Shown: in pieces, positions 9,501 through 17,471 of the stretch
Position numbering within the stretch: the first letter of the stretch is position 1
How the letters are laid out: each line of letters opens with the position of its first letter
Assembly: GCA_015832175.1 (NCBI GenBank)
Contig: WJXW01000010.1
Coordinates: 1-64,000 of the forward strand
DNA: 64,000 nucleotides
Source of the DNA: Paraphaeosphaeria minitans
Lineage: Eukaryota; Ascomycota; Dothideomycetes; Pleosporales; Didymosphaeriaceae
Direction of reading: 5' to 3'
The notes under the pieces: model-generated
Told to the model about the DNA's origin: nothing
Database searches by the model: none
The model's input: the letters and a program-made list of their open reading frames with translations, nothing else
Translations under genes and position numbers: made by a program

Positions 9501-11004
9501 TTCTCAGGTCAAGATAGTGGTCACGTTCCACCAAGCCCTGCTGTTCCCGTTGCGCGGGCGGAAGTAGGTGTTCGACACTGATCACCCGAACGCAGTACAC
9601 CATCCCAGCCACTAGATACGAATAGTTCTTCGCGGTGCGCAGTCGACGTGTCTCTGAATCGAACCCAAGCACAGCAGCAAAGTGAACGAGCCCGCTCTCA
9701 AACGGACTGCGGATGTAGGTCGTCATGATGAACGTACTAAGCATCCGGCGCACTAGGACGATGTGGCCGGCTTCGTCGTTGCTGTCCAGGGCCTCCCAGA
9801 GCATGGTGGCCAGCAGCTTTTGGTCCTCTTTCCATGGGAACATCTCCCGCGCGTCCTTCATGGGATCAACTTTGACTCGGCGACCTGTGTGGGCCTCGGG
9901 CGGGCTCTCATCACTGCAGTCGCTGCTGCTGCCGTCGCCGTCGCTGCTGTCGTCGGTGCTGCTGCCCTCGCTACTCTCCGTGTCCTCGCTCTCCTTGTCC
10001 GCTTCTTCGGCGGCGACGATACGTAGGACATAGCACACGAACATCACAATGTACCCAGCATAGCGCGCCTGGCTCTCTGGGTTCTGCAGTCGGGCTATCG
10101 GCTGCTGGTGGATCTCGTTGGCCTGCGCACTCTTCACCCATCGTCGGGTCTCACGTGGTAGCGAGGACAGCCCTCGGACGCTCTGCTCCACCAGCTGCTC
10201 CACAGCCCGCGCGGCCTTCTGCAGCTTGGGCTCGTCCCGGCGCGGCAGCCGGATCGCGTGGGCAAGGTGCACGCAGTTGCGGTTCGCAAAGTGCTCTGGC
10301 CACTCTGTAAACTTCCACCAGCCTGTCTTGTCTGTCTTTGCGACTTCTGCATCCATCACCTGCTCTTGCCGCTTCCTCTCCTCCTGCGTTCGCGCGTACT
10401 CTGCCAGAATGTCTTCCACCTCTTCTTTATGCGCCCTAGCGTCTGCTCCGCTGTCCGCTACATCGGGGACGCAAACTACAAAGTACCGCTGCCGTCCTGA
10501 AGCGGGGAAGAAAGACTGCATCTTTACCTTCTGGTAGAGCGCATCTGATCCCGTCTTGAACGCTAACCCATGACTGTTGCAGTGTAGTCGTATCTGGCCC
10601 TTGTTTCGCGTAAGATAGCTGCATGCTGGCTGCTTGCATTGGAAGCCGTCCAACGGCGCTCCTAGGACCTGGATTGGCGGTCCGCCAGCGTCTGGTAGCG
10701 TAACGCTGCCCAGCCCTTGTCTTCTCAAAAGAGCGCAGCTTTCAATGAATTTCCTCCGTTCGTTAACTGGTACACTATGCTTTTGACGGAGATGTACATC
10801 GAGATTTTCTATGCCGGCTTTGTGCTCGCTGCAGCAAAGCACGCCGTACTCCTTAACAAAATGAATATACTTTTGTATATTAGCTTGCGCTAAGTTTTCT
10901 CCTGCTAGTTGCTGTTGCTGCTGAGAGTTCTGTTGATGTGGTGATGTTAGTACTCTGTTAGCTGGGCTTGACGCGGAAGCTCGAGCGTCCCAGCAGAACT
11001 CCAT
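6583..11004 (-). CDS. Subtelomeric RecQ-like helicase with recombinase-like domain, copy 2
   Basis: The 1,473-aa product is identical to that of copy 1, with the same ATG (11004), stop and domain order: zinc-finger-like N-terminus, acidic linker, recombinase-like middle, RecQ helicase core with PTGGGKS and DECH, and Cys-rich C-terminus. Both copies point toward the telomere. Identity over the whole reading frame, in a genome whose other repeats are heavily RIP-mutated, means the duplication or a gene conversion is recent, or that RIP has lapsed in this lineage, or that the assembly duplicated the unit. In many fungi these genes are silent until telomeres are disturbed; nothing in this sequence tests that. 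Confidence 0.9.
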   Translation of the reverse strand: MEFCWDARASASSPANRVLTSPHQQNSQQQQQLAGENLAQANIQKYIHFVKEYGVLCCSEHKAGIENLDVHLRQKHSVPVNERRKFIESCALLRRQGLGSVTLPDAGGPPIQVLGAPLDGFQCKQPACSYLTRNKGQIRLHCNSHGLAFKTGSDALYQKVKMQSFFPASGRQRYFVVCVPDVADSGADARAHKEEVEDILAEYARTQEERKRQEQVMDAEVAKTDKTGWWKFTEWPEHFANRNCVHLAHAIRLPRRDEPKLQKAARAVEQLVEQSVRGLSSLPRETRRWVKSAQANEIHQQPIARLQNPESQARYAGYIVMFVCYVLRIVAAEEADKESEDTESSEGSSTDDSSDGDGSSSDCSDESPPEAHTGRRVKVDPMKDAREMFPWKEDQKLLATMLWEALDSNDEAGHIVLVRRMLSTFIMTTYIRSPFESGLVHFAAVLGFDSETRRLRTAKNYSYLVAGMVYCVRVISVEHLLPPAQREQQGLVERDHYLDLRKRFLADGSFSPTSQLLSLLAYGKFIGMNTGNAGNAFWSEDKKIFYLNGRPIVIHHFQLMAQELLTELEDLLWGELLWVRSPGQRFPIRLDLIQDDVACTRRGMSFVTHGNNGLENGLRWMLERMMQDEQGRKLRSGDGTWNVARVKLYLRSVKRFKELELANLHIDEGMPGRGTEITSMRFRNGALQDRNLFVMDGQIMTVVRYYKSQSQFDKPKVIPRFLPSRLSQVLVVYLAYVQPFEEYLTVEVLGGSFTDYLWANEQGPWHTDHLTRVLKRETGKHLGVALNTLDYRHTAVGIGREVVGDVFGRGYQDEVGEIEEPEVDEDGESPLELQSARTTKIGLANYSVPIDIVKHLSMRSIETFRPLSRRWHEFLGVDGHEVRPSAARKRRWEEEGDGQDKGRDDLAVVVPQKKTKPGGVTASAMSRAMQQALGQATASFKSDEQEQAMFAMVNGQTPLVVVLPTGGGKSLLFMVPACLDHAGVTVVVVPFRALIEDLATRIRARGIDCVEWVNHETNPASVMLVGADVAGGAGFLKYASSLKDKKQLQRVVIDECHLIITSSHWRPKLAKLRNLRVLACPIVLLTATLPPVLEGVLGRSMLIQAATYIRASTVRPNIRYYVSWCGRGKAMEAALAMCRRRQEQLRGGQKGVIYCHSRTACEMLAGALGCKHYHAGELDRTEILASWLDEGGLIVATSALGTGVNFPSIVFVLHVGMPWSMIDYCQESGRAGRSGEVADSVIIVEPGEVERRIREGGASVDVCAMGMFIESEGCRRGKMSEYMDGQRVVCSDMDSAGCDRCGEGRIEWQQAQSLAASEWQEVEASMDELRAGCAICWVLGRAGWQEHRTMLCTAQPMMMGRDMDEFRRGVRDAGNCHSCRRCWVSQKWCATGQDVANSCQWPNIVIPVARAATGIADGLEIIRQCGFQGECEVSCQAYQVWLGQRHCERIWGEFLSNAMVVAIRVIIKLKEKN

Positions 11005-11267
11005 CGCGAATTAGTAGTAAAAAGTAATGGCTAAACCCTGCGCCACCACCATCCTATTTTGTGAATAAGAGATGGTAGATTAGTATAAGAGGTTACGTTG
11101 AGATGAATTAGAATGAGAAAGAAATAGAAATAGCTGGGGAATAGGATTGTTTCTGCCCCTAGTCTAACGCGTTTCTGGTATCAAATCCTACCTAATTCGT
11201 TAACTCTAACCCTAACGCTAAGCCAATCTTAGCGCGTCTGTGACCACCGACGCCTCTTCCTCTTGGG
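11005..11267 (-). promoter_or_regulatory. Upstream region of helicase copy 2
   Basis: Same sequence as 6108-6370, with the telomere-like phrase at 11202-11222. It ends at the junction with a truncated LTR at 11268, so any control element farther upstream would be LTR-derived. Confidence 0.4.
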
Positions 11268-11396
11268 TAGGTCTCTTTATGTCTTGTCTAGTTGTCGTCC
11301 CTTTATTTATCTATTCCCTAATTAGCTATCTTAAATAATAGCTAATTAGCCCTATGTTTCTTTAACTCTTTATTATAGGCCAACCTTTACACTACA
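11268..11396 (+). mobile_element. Truncated LTR of the E/F family
   Basis: Matches the last ~129 bases of the 234-241-bp LTRs at 12873, 22248, 28255 and 44405, from TAGGTCTCTT to the terminal TTTACACTACA. The 5' half is missing and replaced by the helicase unit, so the helicase array breaks or joins this LTR exactly at TAGGT. Confidence 0.8.
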
Positions 11397-11759
11397 CTAC
11401 TAGGCGCCTTTACTAGCAATTGGCTGTGGGTGCTACAGCGTTAGCTATTAGTTATTTTAAATATTGCCAGTCTGTGTGTCCTAGATAAGTTCTATAACCC
11501 TGAATCTATTTACCCTAACTACTGCGTAACCCTAACAATGTCTAATCTAATATATAAAATGATAGAAACGTGTAGAAAGAGTAAATAAACACATTTAATA
11601 TAAGATAGTTTAATAGATTTAGGCTATATTATACGCGAATCTACTATATAGTTTTACCCCCTAAATTTCTAATCCTTTGCGCTTAAACCCTAATATTAAA
11701 CCTATTTTATTACGGATTCGGCCAGATCTATTATTACTTAGTGGTTAGAGACATAAGCC
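11397..11759. other. AT-rich stretch without a gene
   Basis: No reading frame or known repeat recognised. It contains two telomere-like phrases close together (TACCCTAAC and CGTAACCCTAAC, 11511-11536), possibly remnants of an old chromosome end. Confidence 0.5.
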
Positions 11760-12071
11760 GTAAGGGAGTAATAGGCTAGTAGCTAGAATAATTAGGCATA
11801 GTTAGTTAGCTAGAGGCTAAGACAAAATTATAGGCCTAAAAGTGGACTAACGCTGCGTTGCTGCCTAATACGTAAAGAAGTTAATAAATAACTTTAATTA
11901 TAAGGATATAAGTAGTAGATAAGCGATAGGTTAGTAAGTAGAATAACTAAGTAAGGATAGTTAGCTAGGGATTAAGGAAATTATAAGTCTAGGAGGTAAC
12001 TACTAATAAGGTGTTAAAGGAGAGTAAAGTAGTAGGCTTAAGGAACTAAGCCTAGAAAAAAGGGAGGAAAA
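11760..12071 (-). mobile_element. Fragment of E/F-type element, inverted
   Basis: Reverse complement of the sequence just inside the left LTR of F (22486-22750) and E (28489-28760), including the phrase about an unbroken TATTAGGCAG..GCGTTAGT. It leads directly into the inverted LTR at 12072. Non-coding as it stands. Confidence 0.75.
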
Positions 12072-12312
12072 TATAGTGTAAAAGTTAGCCTACAATAGAA
12101 AGTTAGAGAAACATAGGGCTAATTAGCTATTATTTAAGATAGCTAATTAGAAAATAGATAACTAACACCACGAACACCTAATAACTAGATAAGAGACGGG
12201 AAAGAAACCTAATAGACAATTAGAGTAATTGGATTTATATAATAGATTTTAGATAGAATAACTTAACTTATTCTTTTTATACTCCTTACTTAAGGCACAC
12301 TATATTATAATA
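12072..12312 (-). mobile_element. LTR of E/F family, reverse orientation
   Basis: Begins TATAGTGTAAAAG and ends GGCACACTATATTATAATA, the reverse complement of the F-type LTR (TGTTGTATCGTGG start, CTATA end) with RIP-type transitions. 241 bases against 238 in F and 234 in E. Confidence 0.8.
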
Positions 12313-12872
12313 GTATATAGATAATAATCTTACTTAATAGAATCTTACTACTAATACCTTACTTTCCCTTTTATTCCTAACTTAATTACTACTTAGACTA
12401 TAATTATTTATGGTCTATTGTGTTTGCTCTTTCTAGAAGTCTAGTGGCGACTAAAAGGTCCTCTAGTCTATAACTCTTTCTACCTAATAGCTGCTTAAAA
12501 GCCTATTAGTCTATTATTATTTTATTCCTAGGTAAATAATAACTACTTAAAAGTCTATATAGTTTATACTAGCACTAGATAGCTACTCGAAAGTCTATTA
12601 GTATATTATTTTGTTTCTAGGTAATTAGTGACTACTTAAAATTCTATTAATCTATCTATCTATATAACTAATAACTACTTAAAAGTCTATATAGTCTATT
12701 AATCTATATACCTAATAGCTACTTAAAAGTCTATTAGTCTTATTACTTTATTTATAGAGCTGTCTAGTAGCTACTTAAAAGTTTACTAAATAGGTTCTAT
12801 TAGTTCTCTAAATACTGTCTACTAGACTTTTCTATATCCTTTTAAAAGTGGCCCTATGTCCCTTACTAAAAA
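12313..12872. repeat. Leader of E-type element with CTACTTAAAAGTC repeats
   Basis: Corresponds to 37030-37190 plus 43899-44404 of element E: first AATAGAATC..TACTACTAATACC, then about nine copies of a ~20-base motif around CTACTTAAAAGTCTATTAG from ~12480 to 12790. It lies next to the LTR at 12873, as in E, so it is the leader between the 5' LTR and gag of a minus-strand element whose body is gone. Confidence 0.75.
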
Positions 12873-13106
12873 TATAGTCTTGTGGTTTGCCTTAAGTAAG
12901 GAGTATAAAAAGAATAAGTTAAGTTATCCTATTTAAAATCTATTATATAAATCCAACTACTCTAATTGTCTATTAGGTCTCTTCTTCGCGTCTTGTTTAG
13001 TTGTGGGTGTTAGTTTTTGTCTATTCCCTAATTAGTAATCTTAAATAACAGCTAATTAGCCTTATCTTTCTCTAACTTTCCATCGCAGGCCAACCTTTAT
13101 ACTACA
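12873..13106 (+). mobile_element. LTR of E family, forward orientation
   Basis: 234 bases, the same length as both LTRs of E. Starts TATAGTCTTGTGG (from TGTTG by RIP), contains GCCTTAAGTAAGGAGTATAAAAAG, a likely promoter core, and ends TTTATACTACA. With 12072-12312 it forms a head-to-head LTR pair. Confidence 0.85.
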
Positions 13107-13380
13107 ATACCTAAATCCTAATAATAAGATAGGAAGTGTTAATGTTTCTACTTACTAACCCCTAATTAGCTTACTTAACTCATTAGCTCGCTATGCAAGT
13201 GCGTTAGCGTATGTTGAATACTCCTAATCTCCATTTGCTATTTATACTACTCTCGGCTCTTTAAGTAGGACCGTCTAAACTATACCACTATCTAAGTAGC
13301 ATGCAATTACCTGTAGAAACCTGTGCAAGTGCAAGGAAAAGAACGCTCTAGGATATTGCTTGCCTGATAGAAAAGAAGCT
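13107..13380. other. Spacer between LTR and methyltransferase
   Basis: Transition from AT-rich repeat DNA to normal composition at roughly 13,160-13,200. No gene seen; it should hold the 3' untranslated region of the methyltransferase. Confidence 0.5.
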
Positions 13381-14418
13381 TTAAGTGTGCTCTAGTTCGA
13401 ATATAACGGACCTAGACGGCGACTCTAGTAGATGGCTTTTCCGACATCGCCAACCTCCCTCAGCAAAAACACCTTCCCAGTCTTCCATGGTGGGTAGATA
13501 TACACCCATCATTGCGTGTCCGAACTCGAATCCCAAGGTAAAGGTAGGCACATTAGTTACTTTGACAGCATAGGAAGATCCGGCAGTGTTGAGCAATACC
13601 CGGGTAGCATCACCCATAAGAAAGCGACGGGCTTTGGGAAACGCTTCGCGTAATCGCTTCAGGGAAGCAACACAGTTCTCTCGTGGCCAGAAATCATGCC
13701 CCATTAGGAAACAGGTCAAGAGATCGACCTCAGCAAATTCCTCGCGGTAGCTCAATTCGCGGGCATCGCCCTCCATAAACGATAGGCGATCATTGTACCC
13801 CCGGGACGCTGCGTCGGCTGCGGCCACTTTGAGTGCAGGGCCTGCGACGTCAATGCCGATACCGGTAGCTGCATGATATCGGTCCAGGATCTGCATGAGT
13901 CGCTCACCGCTGCCGCTGCCCAAATCCACGACCAAGTTGACGCTAAAATCCAGACCATCCATTGCTGTCCAGAAGGCCGCGTCGAAATGAAGGCTGTTAA
14001 TATCGTGGCAGGCGTACGCAATGGCCACTGAATCGCGCTGATAGAAAGCCCCTGTACGATTCTTGTTTTTCACAACGTATGGTATCTTTGAGAAGAGTTC
14101 AGCTCAACCGTTTGTGAGCCAGTGAAATAGCGACTTGTTCGTGTACGCTTCCTCGAGCAATCTTCCTGGGATAATGGCTGACCAGTCTTCTCCGCTCTTA
14201 GCAACAATATCAGCAATCTCTAGAGCAGTAACGAGCCCTTTGATCGAGTCCTTGTCCAGATCATGCTGAGAAGAAAACTCTTCTAGGTCGACCGTTTTGC
14301 GGTTTCGTAGTTCATCAAGGAATCCCAATTCCCATGCGGCACTTAGAGCTGAAGCAGCAACAGCCGAGTTGAAGATGGCTGCAACAGCTTGCTTCGGGTT
14401 CTCAATATGTGAAGGCAT
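13381..14418 (-). pseudogene. SAM-dependent methyltransferase, interrupted by an in-frame TGA
   Basis: 346 codons including the stop, from ATG 14418 to TAA 13381. Residues 1-104 look like the N-terminal helical/dimerisation domain of fungal O-methyltransferase-like enzymes. The C-terminal part has SAM motif I VVDLGSGSG (~163-171), GIGIDVAG, GDARE, and the family block MGHDFWPRENC. Codon 105 (14104-14106) is TGA. The frame continues unchanged through it, the residues after it (AELFSKIPYVV) still read as family-like sequence, and the 3' part has no ATG of its own before the SAM motif. Likely a nonsense allele. The alternative is a 57-nt intron (GTTGAG..TACAG) that would keep the frame but delete that conserved stretch and lacks a well-placed branch site. 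If whole, it would methylate a small metabolite in the cytosol. Confidence 0.8.
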
Positions 14419-15074
14419 AATAGACAAGTTGAATGTTTAGGAACAGTTATCACGCCAAAGTGTGACAAGAGCTTCTTATTTATATACATGCAAAAAAACC
14501 CGCTGCCTCCAAACAGTGCTAGGGCTTCCGCCAAGAGCAACCATCCAGTTCCATCCCATCCGACTCCATCAATACCCGAAGAAACTTTACGCTAGGTACT
14601 GTAAAGGTCGCACACGGCAACGTGTAGAGAAGGCAGTATCGCCAGCTGTTACAAGCTGTTAACGACAAAGATTTCATTCACTTTAAAGACAAGACCAAAT
14701 CAACGGAAAATACTGAGCAAGGGTAATATACATGAGGAAGAGGAGAGATTAGTCAGTGATACCATCATGTGACTGTAAGTATCCGAGGCTTACAGATTTA
14801 CATTTGGAAAGGTTCTCACGCGTGGCGCAGAGAGTATAACCTATATACCGTCCCTTTCTTTTTTAGTCACAACGTGATTTGAAATGAAGGTACACGGAGC
14901 CTCAAGCCCGACATTGTCTTACCAAAGACCATGTGACAAGACAGAAATTTCCATGACCGAAAGCCAACGACCCTGCGTGACAAAAGCCAACGCCCAGCGC
15001 TACGCCTTGCTTTGGAAGAGGGCTATCGCCGAAATTTCTTACCAGGGATGGTTCGAATTCATAACAGCCGCCAT
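14419..15074. other. Intergenic, methyltransferase promoter side
   Basis: Between the methyltransferase ATG and the 3' end of the membrane-protein gene, both on the minus strand. Normal composition. No convincing gene; short open frames here lack family features. Confidence 0.5.
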
Positions 15075-16429
15075 TTACTCAAATCGCCAGTTCGATTGCT
15101 GAGCTAAGTCGCCGTAGGTGGACGAGACGTTGACTTCTTGTGTGACTTGAATGGCGTCCTTTTGGGTGGGTCGAAAGGGCATGTGGTGTACACTAGAGGG
15201 TCCCAGTGTTGCCCTTCCCGCAGCTTGCTCTAGGTCTTTGTTGATTATCTCCTCCTCGCTTTCGTTGGCCTTGGTCTTGAGCACACTCATGCCATAGGGG
15301 TCCTTGACCTTGCGGAAGCCCATGCGATGCGCCATTGATTGGGACTGAGAGGCGTTGCGATCAGACAGCTCGTGCGATACATATTTGTTGGAGTTGTAGC
15401 CCGTGCTGGAGGCGGTACCGTTGGTCCAGAATCGGCGGGTTAAGACGGGTCGGATCATGGTAGCTTGTCCGACGACAATAGCGACAACGTCCTCTCGGCA
15501 AGACCAAATGGCTGCAGTCTGTCCTTTTTGAAGCTACGTATATTTGAGAAATCATGGACATGAAATGCTGCAAAACATGGGGTCCGCTTACCGATAGGAC
15601 GAAATAAACGCGCAAAATAGCTGCAATCATGACGAAGATGCCGGCGCAGAACATCAGCAGCAAACCAAGCTTGCGAGCCAGGGAGATCTTGAGTGGCCAA
15701 ATGATAGGAATCGGAATCAGGATGATGATCAGATCAGTGAACAGATTGAGAACGAGAACGGTGATTAGGAAGGCAGGGCTCTGCGGCATGCAGTATTCTA
15801 CTCGGGTTAGTTTCGTCCATTACCAGGTTGCTGGCTACTCACTGCCAGGATCAGGAAGAATCTGCCACAGCTTGTGGAACGGCCTGCACGCCGACGCGAA
15901 GAGGATCCAAATGGACACGCCACTGATGCCCACGATGATCATTGCAGGAAGAAGGAATTTCTTCACCCAGACCACGCTCACAACGCGTTTGTACAATAAC
16001 AACATGTTGAGCTTGAGGGTCCAGATGAGGCCAATGTATGTGAACCATCCGACCATGAACCATTTTGTTCCGCTTTGGCGAGCCGCAGCTTCCTCATGAG
16101 TGAATGCCAGACGCTCCTCCATGGTCAAATGTGAGGTGTCACCTGTGCCGTCAACCATATGAGCAGCCACTGTCATGACAGTATAGCATGCCTGTTTTCC
16201 ATCAATCCTGTGCCTGTTTTTATGAGGCTGAAGGACTCACCCAAGCAAAAATGATGGTGTAGTCATCTATACAGTAACCAGAAACTCCCAGCCTCGCGCG
16301 GGAGAAGATGCGAAGCATGAAAGCCACCGTACCTATACCGTACAGAGTCCATGTCTCAATGAGAGCTGACTCGAGCGGCGAGACGGCCATGGCGGTACGG
16401 ATGTGATGGTAAGAGAACGAGGGTATCAT
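15075..16429 (-). CDS. PTH11/rhodopsin-like seven-helix membrane protein
   Basis: Four exons: 16241-16429, 15843-16191, 15592-15797, 15075-15518; introns of 49, 45 and 73 nt, all GT-AG, the second with a perfect CTAAC branch site. The joined product is 395 aa. Features: an N-terminal helix beginning LYGIGTVAFMLRI, the conserved DDY before IIFAW, helices including VGWFTYIGLIW, LLPAMIIVGISGVSIW, FLITVLVLNLFTDLIIILI and LGLLLMFCAGIFVMIAAIL, a WSCRED block, and a hydrophilic ~110-aa C-tail. This is the fungal rhodopsin-domain family, common in plant-associated ascomycetes and often near secondary-metabolite clusters; some members act as surface receptors, most have unknown roles. The start could instead be Met14 (ATG at 16390). 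Confidence 0.85.
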
Positions 16430-17471
16430 AAAAAACCATTCTTTGAGTATTTGAGAACCAATCCTTTGCGAGAGTCAATAGGTAATATATATGAGCACTC
16501 CAGTCCATGCACAAGCAACAGCGGATGGAGAGGCTTGTTTCTTTCGAAGATTGCCGTGGGAAAGAGGCAGTGAGACGGGTAAGGGGGATCGCTGACCTTG
16601 AGCCGCTCATCTTTTCTCCATCTGGCCCGGTAGGTCAGCAACCAGGGTGCGAACAAAAAACCACAATCGGCCTGTCAACAGTCGGGACCAATTTGATCTC
16701 GGGCGGCGAAGACTGAAGCAAACAATTCCCCTGCCGCGTTGCCTGACCTTTGCTTGGCCGCGGGCTGCGGGCTACGGGCTGCGGACCGTTCCTGTTGCGC
16801 CGTTATGACACTAACCCTGAAGTGCTCCTTTTTCGCTAGCGTTCATGCTGGTAAGTAAGTCACACCGTAAATTCACCCTCATCGGCCGCCCTTCGCACAG
16901 GATATAACTTACAAAAGGAGAAGCCAAACTTGCAGATCAGCTGGGTTATAGGGTCATGTACGGTATTTGAAGGAGTTAGCGTGGACTCAAGTTAACATGA
17001 CACAACGTGGAGCTTCGCGCGTGGGATTCGTAAGCTTATGCCTTTATTGTGATTGTAGCAGTAAAGATTGTTAGTACGGTTTTCTTTTGCAGGGGTTTGA
17101 CCTATCAATCAACGCTGATTTACCTCTCAACGACCCATAAAAGGGCCGTGCAAGGCTACGTTTCAGCGTTTTTCCGTAGGATTGTAATACGAACAGGGTA
17201 GAAAAGGTCTGTGAGAGTTAATTTAACCAATCAAGAGCTATTGGGCCGTATTAACAATACTTACAACCCTAACCCCAACCACTGTACTCTGGTACAGACA
17301 GTACCCCGTGAGATGCTCGCTTGGCTAGCTGTCTACTAGGGCCCTCTTTAATTGTAAGGGATGATCCCAATATAAAACTACTAGTAACGAGCTTGTGCTC
17401 GCTCCTTGTACAAACTCGAGAGTATATCAGGACTTTATCCCGGTAGAAATGTTGCACCAGCTCATCCAAAC
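16430..17471. other. Divergent intergenic region
   Basis: About 1 kb between the start of the membrane-protein gene (minus) and the first monooxygenase (plus), so it should hold both promoters. It contains a G/C-rich iterated phrase (GGGCTGCGGGCTACGGGCTGCGG, near 16762) and a telomere-like ACAACCCTAACCCCAACC (17263-17280). No gene supported. Confidence 0.55.

Larger units (their letters stand above)
6371..11267. repeat. Telomere-linked helicase unit, copy 2 (4,897 bp)
   Basis: Direct tandem copy of 1474-6370. Its right end (CTCTTGGG, 11267) abuts TAGGTCTCTTTATG, which is the inner part of an LTR found elsewhere in the window. Thus TAGGT stands at 1474, 6371 and 11268: at the left edge, between the copies, and at the right edge. 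Confidence 0.93.

Noticed and set aside
12072..13106. Reading the 234-bp repeats as terminal inverted repeats of a DNA transposon
   Set aside because: In element E the two copies are direct, have TG..CA ends, flank Gypsy RT and gag, and sit between a target duplication; they are LTRs. The inverted pair is a rearrangement.
14049..14105. 57-nt intron in the methyltransferase
   Set aside because: GT..AG ends and length allow it, but the only branch-like site is too far from the acceptor and the excised residues look conserved. Kept as an alternative only.
15455..16656. Several short minus-strand frames around the membrane-protein gene
   Set aside because: Either alternative frames of its exons or open stretches in its promoter; the four-exon model explains all conserved sequence.
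17406..17471. Upstream in-frame ATG for monooxygenase 1
   Set aside because: It would add a 22-residue leader with no family support; the ATG at 17472 gives the usual short N-terminus before the FAD motif.
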